Below are positions 63,577 to 64,000 of a stretch of 64,000 nucleotides of DNA, piece by piece. This DNA is from Wuchereria bancrofti (Eukaryota > Nematoda > Chromadorea > Rhabditida > Onchocercidae): the NCBI GenBank assembly GCA_005281725.1, contig SSBO01000009.1, forward strand, positions 6,820,303 to 6,884,302, in the 5' to 3' direction. The notes below the pieces were generated by a model. It worked only from the letters and a program-made list of their open reading frames with translations. It was not told the origin of the DNA and searched no databases. A program made the translations under genes and the position numbers. Numbering within the stretch: position 1 is the first letter of the stretch; every line of letters begins with the position of its first letter.

Positions 63577-64000
63577 CTAAGCCAAATATCGATTTTAATC
63601 AACAAACGTTCTTACAAAGGCGTCGTTGGAATGCAATGCCTTCTAACGCATTAACGTTGTGTTACCTAATTTGGGGAAGGCTTTTGGGGTTACACACTTC
63701 ATTAAATATAGGAATGCTCCAAAGCAGTAGGATAGGGTAAGATCTCCTTTTCTTTTTTGCATTACTTTAGATGATTTTTAATGTTGAATTTTAGAGTCAG
63801 TATTAAAGTAACTAACATCGACCTCTTATAGACCTGGCTAAAGAAGAATATTTCGTTTTATAAGTCTCGCAGACATTTCTTCTATTTAATTACTTCGATT
63901 GCAATTCTAAACTACGTAGTGGAATGAATAGGAAATAGAGTAGGAACAGGGAGAGAAGCTTTTCAGTAGGGTCAACAAAAAAACTTAACTCATTCTTTTC
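63577..64000. other. Window end, no gene seen
   Basis: AT-rich sequence without supported features. Confidence 0.4.

Noticed and set aside
1..64000. tRNA, rRNA or CRISPR features
   Set aside because: No T-arm/acceptor pairs, rRNA segments or regularly spaced repeats with unique spacers were seen; the 84-bp units abut directly without spacers.

Overview
The window is AT-rich, intron-dense animal DNA and most likely comes from a parasitic nematode of the filarial or spirurid type. Four things point that way. Introns are mostly 50-500 bases long and end in the worm acceptor TTTCAG/TTTTAG. Start codons sit just behind trans-splice-type acceptors. The ELL and BTBD7 homologues are those of an invertebrate. 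Most telling, the 22-nt nematode spliced leader SL1 occurs exactly, twice. The phylum is secure; the family is inference.

Layout: 1-2386 has no gene I can support. 2387-8403 (minus) is a 13-exon RNA polymerase II elongation factor ELL. 8404-19353 is a gene-poor stretch. 19354-24597 (plus) is a 13-exon BTBD7-type BTB/BACK protein. 26527-27038 is a solo LTR with perfect 5-bp target duplications. 29432-52733 (plus) is one very large gene of about 50 exons and, by my splice reading, about 3,200 residues. It encodes a secreted modular protein: signal peptide, parallel beta-helix repeats, EGF modules, a long series of beta-rich extracellular segments, a cadherin-like repeat and a Ser/Thr-rich tail.

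53939-57340 holds BEL/Pao-type LTR retrotransposon DNA: an inverted solo LTR and a collapsed element with both LTRs, a remnant of the pol C-terminus, 5-bp target duplications and a single N where most of the interior is missing. 57830-58104 is a probable two-exon small gene. The rest, to 64000, is intergenic apart from one candidate minus-strand first exon.

The main discovery candidate is in the BEL/Pao LTRs. Each carries a perfect copy of SL1 exactly 23 bases after a TATA-like box and just before the AATAAA signal, where the R region should begin. Transcripts started there would carry the spliced leader at their 5' end without trans-splicing. The LTRs of this family and of the unrelated-looking solo LTR at 26.5 kb also both start with TGTCGC followed by a short hairpin.

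The genes do not form an obvious pathway: ELL is nuclear, BTBD7 is cytoplasmic, and the giant protein is extracellular. Intron/exon limits were read by eye from splice consensus and reading phase; those of ELL and BTBD7 are phase-consistent throughout, while a few junctions of the giant gene (exons 3, 4, 12 and 39) are uncertain.
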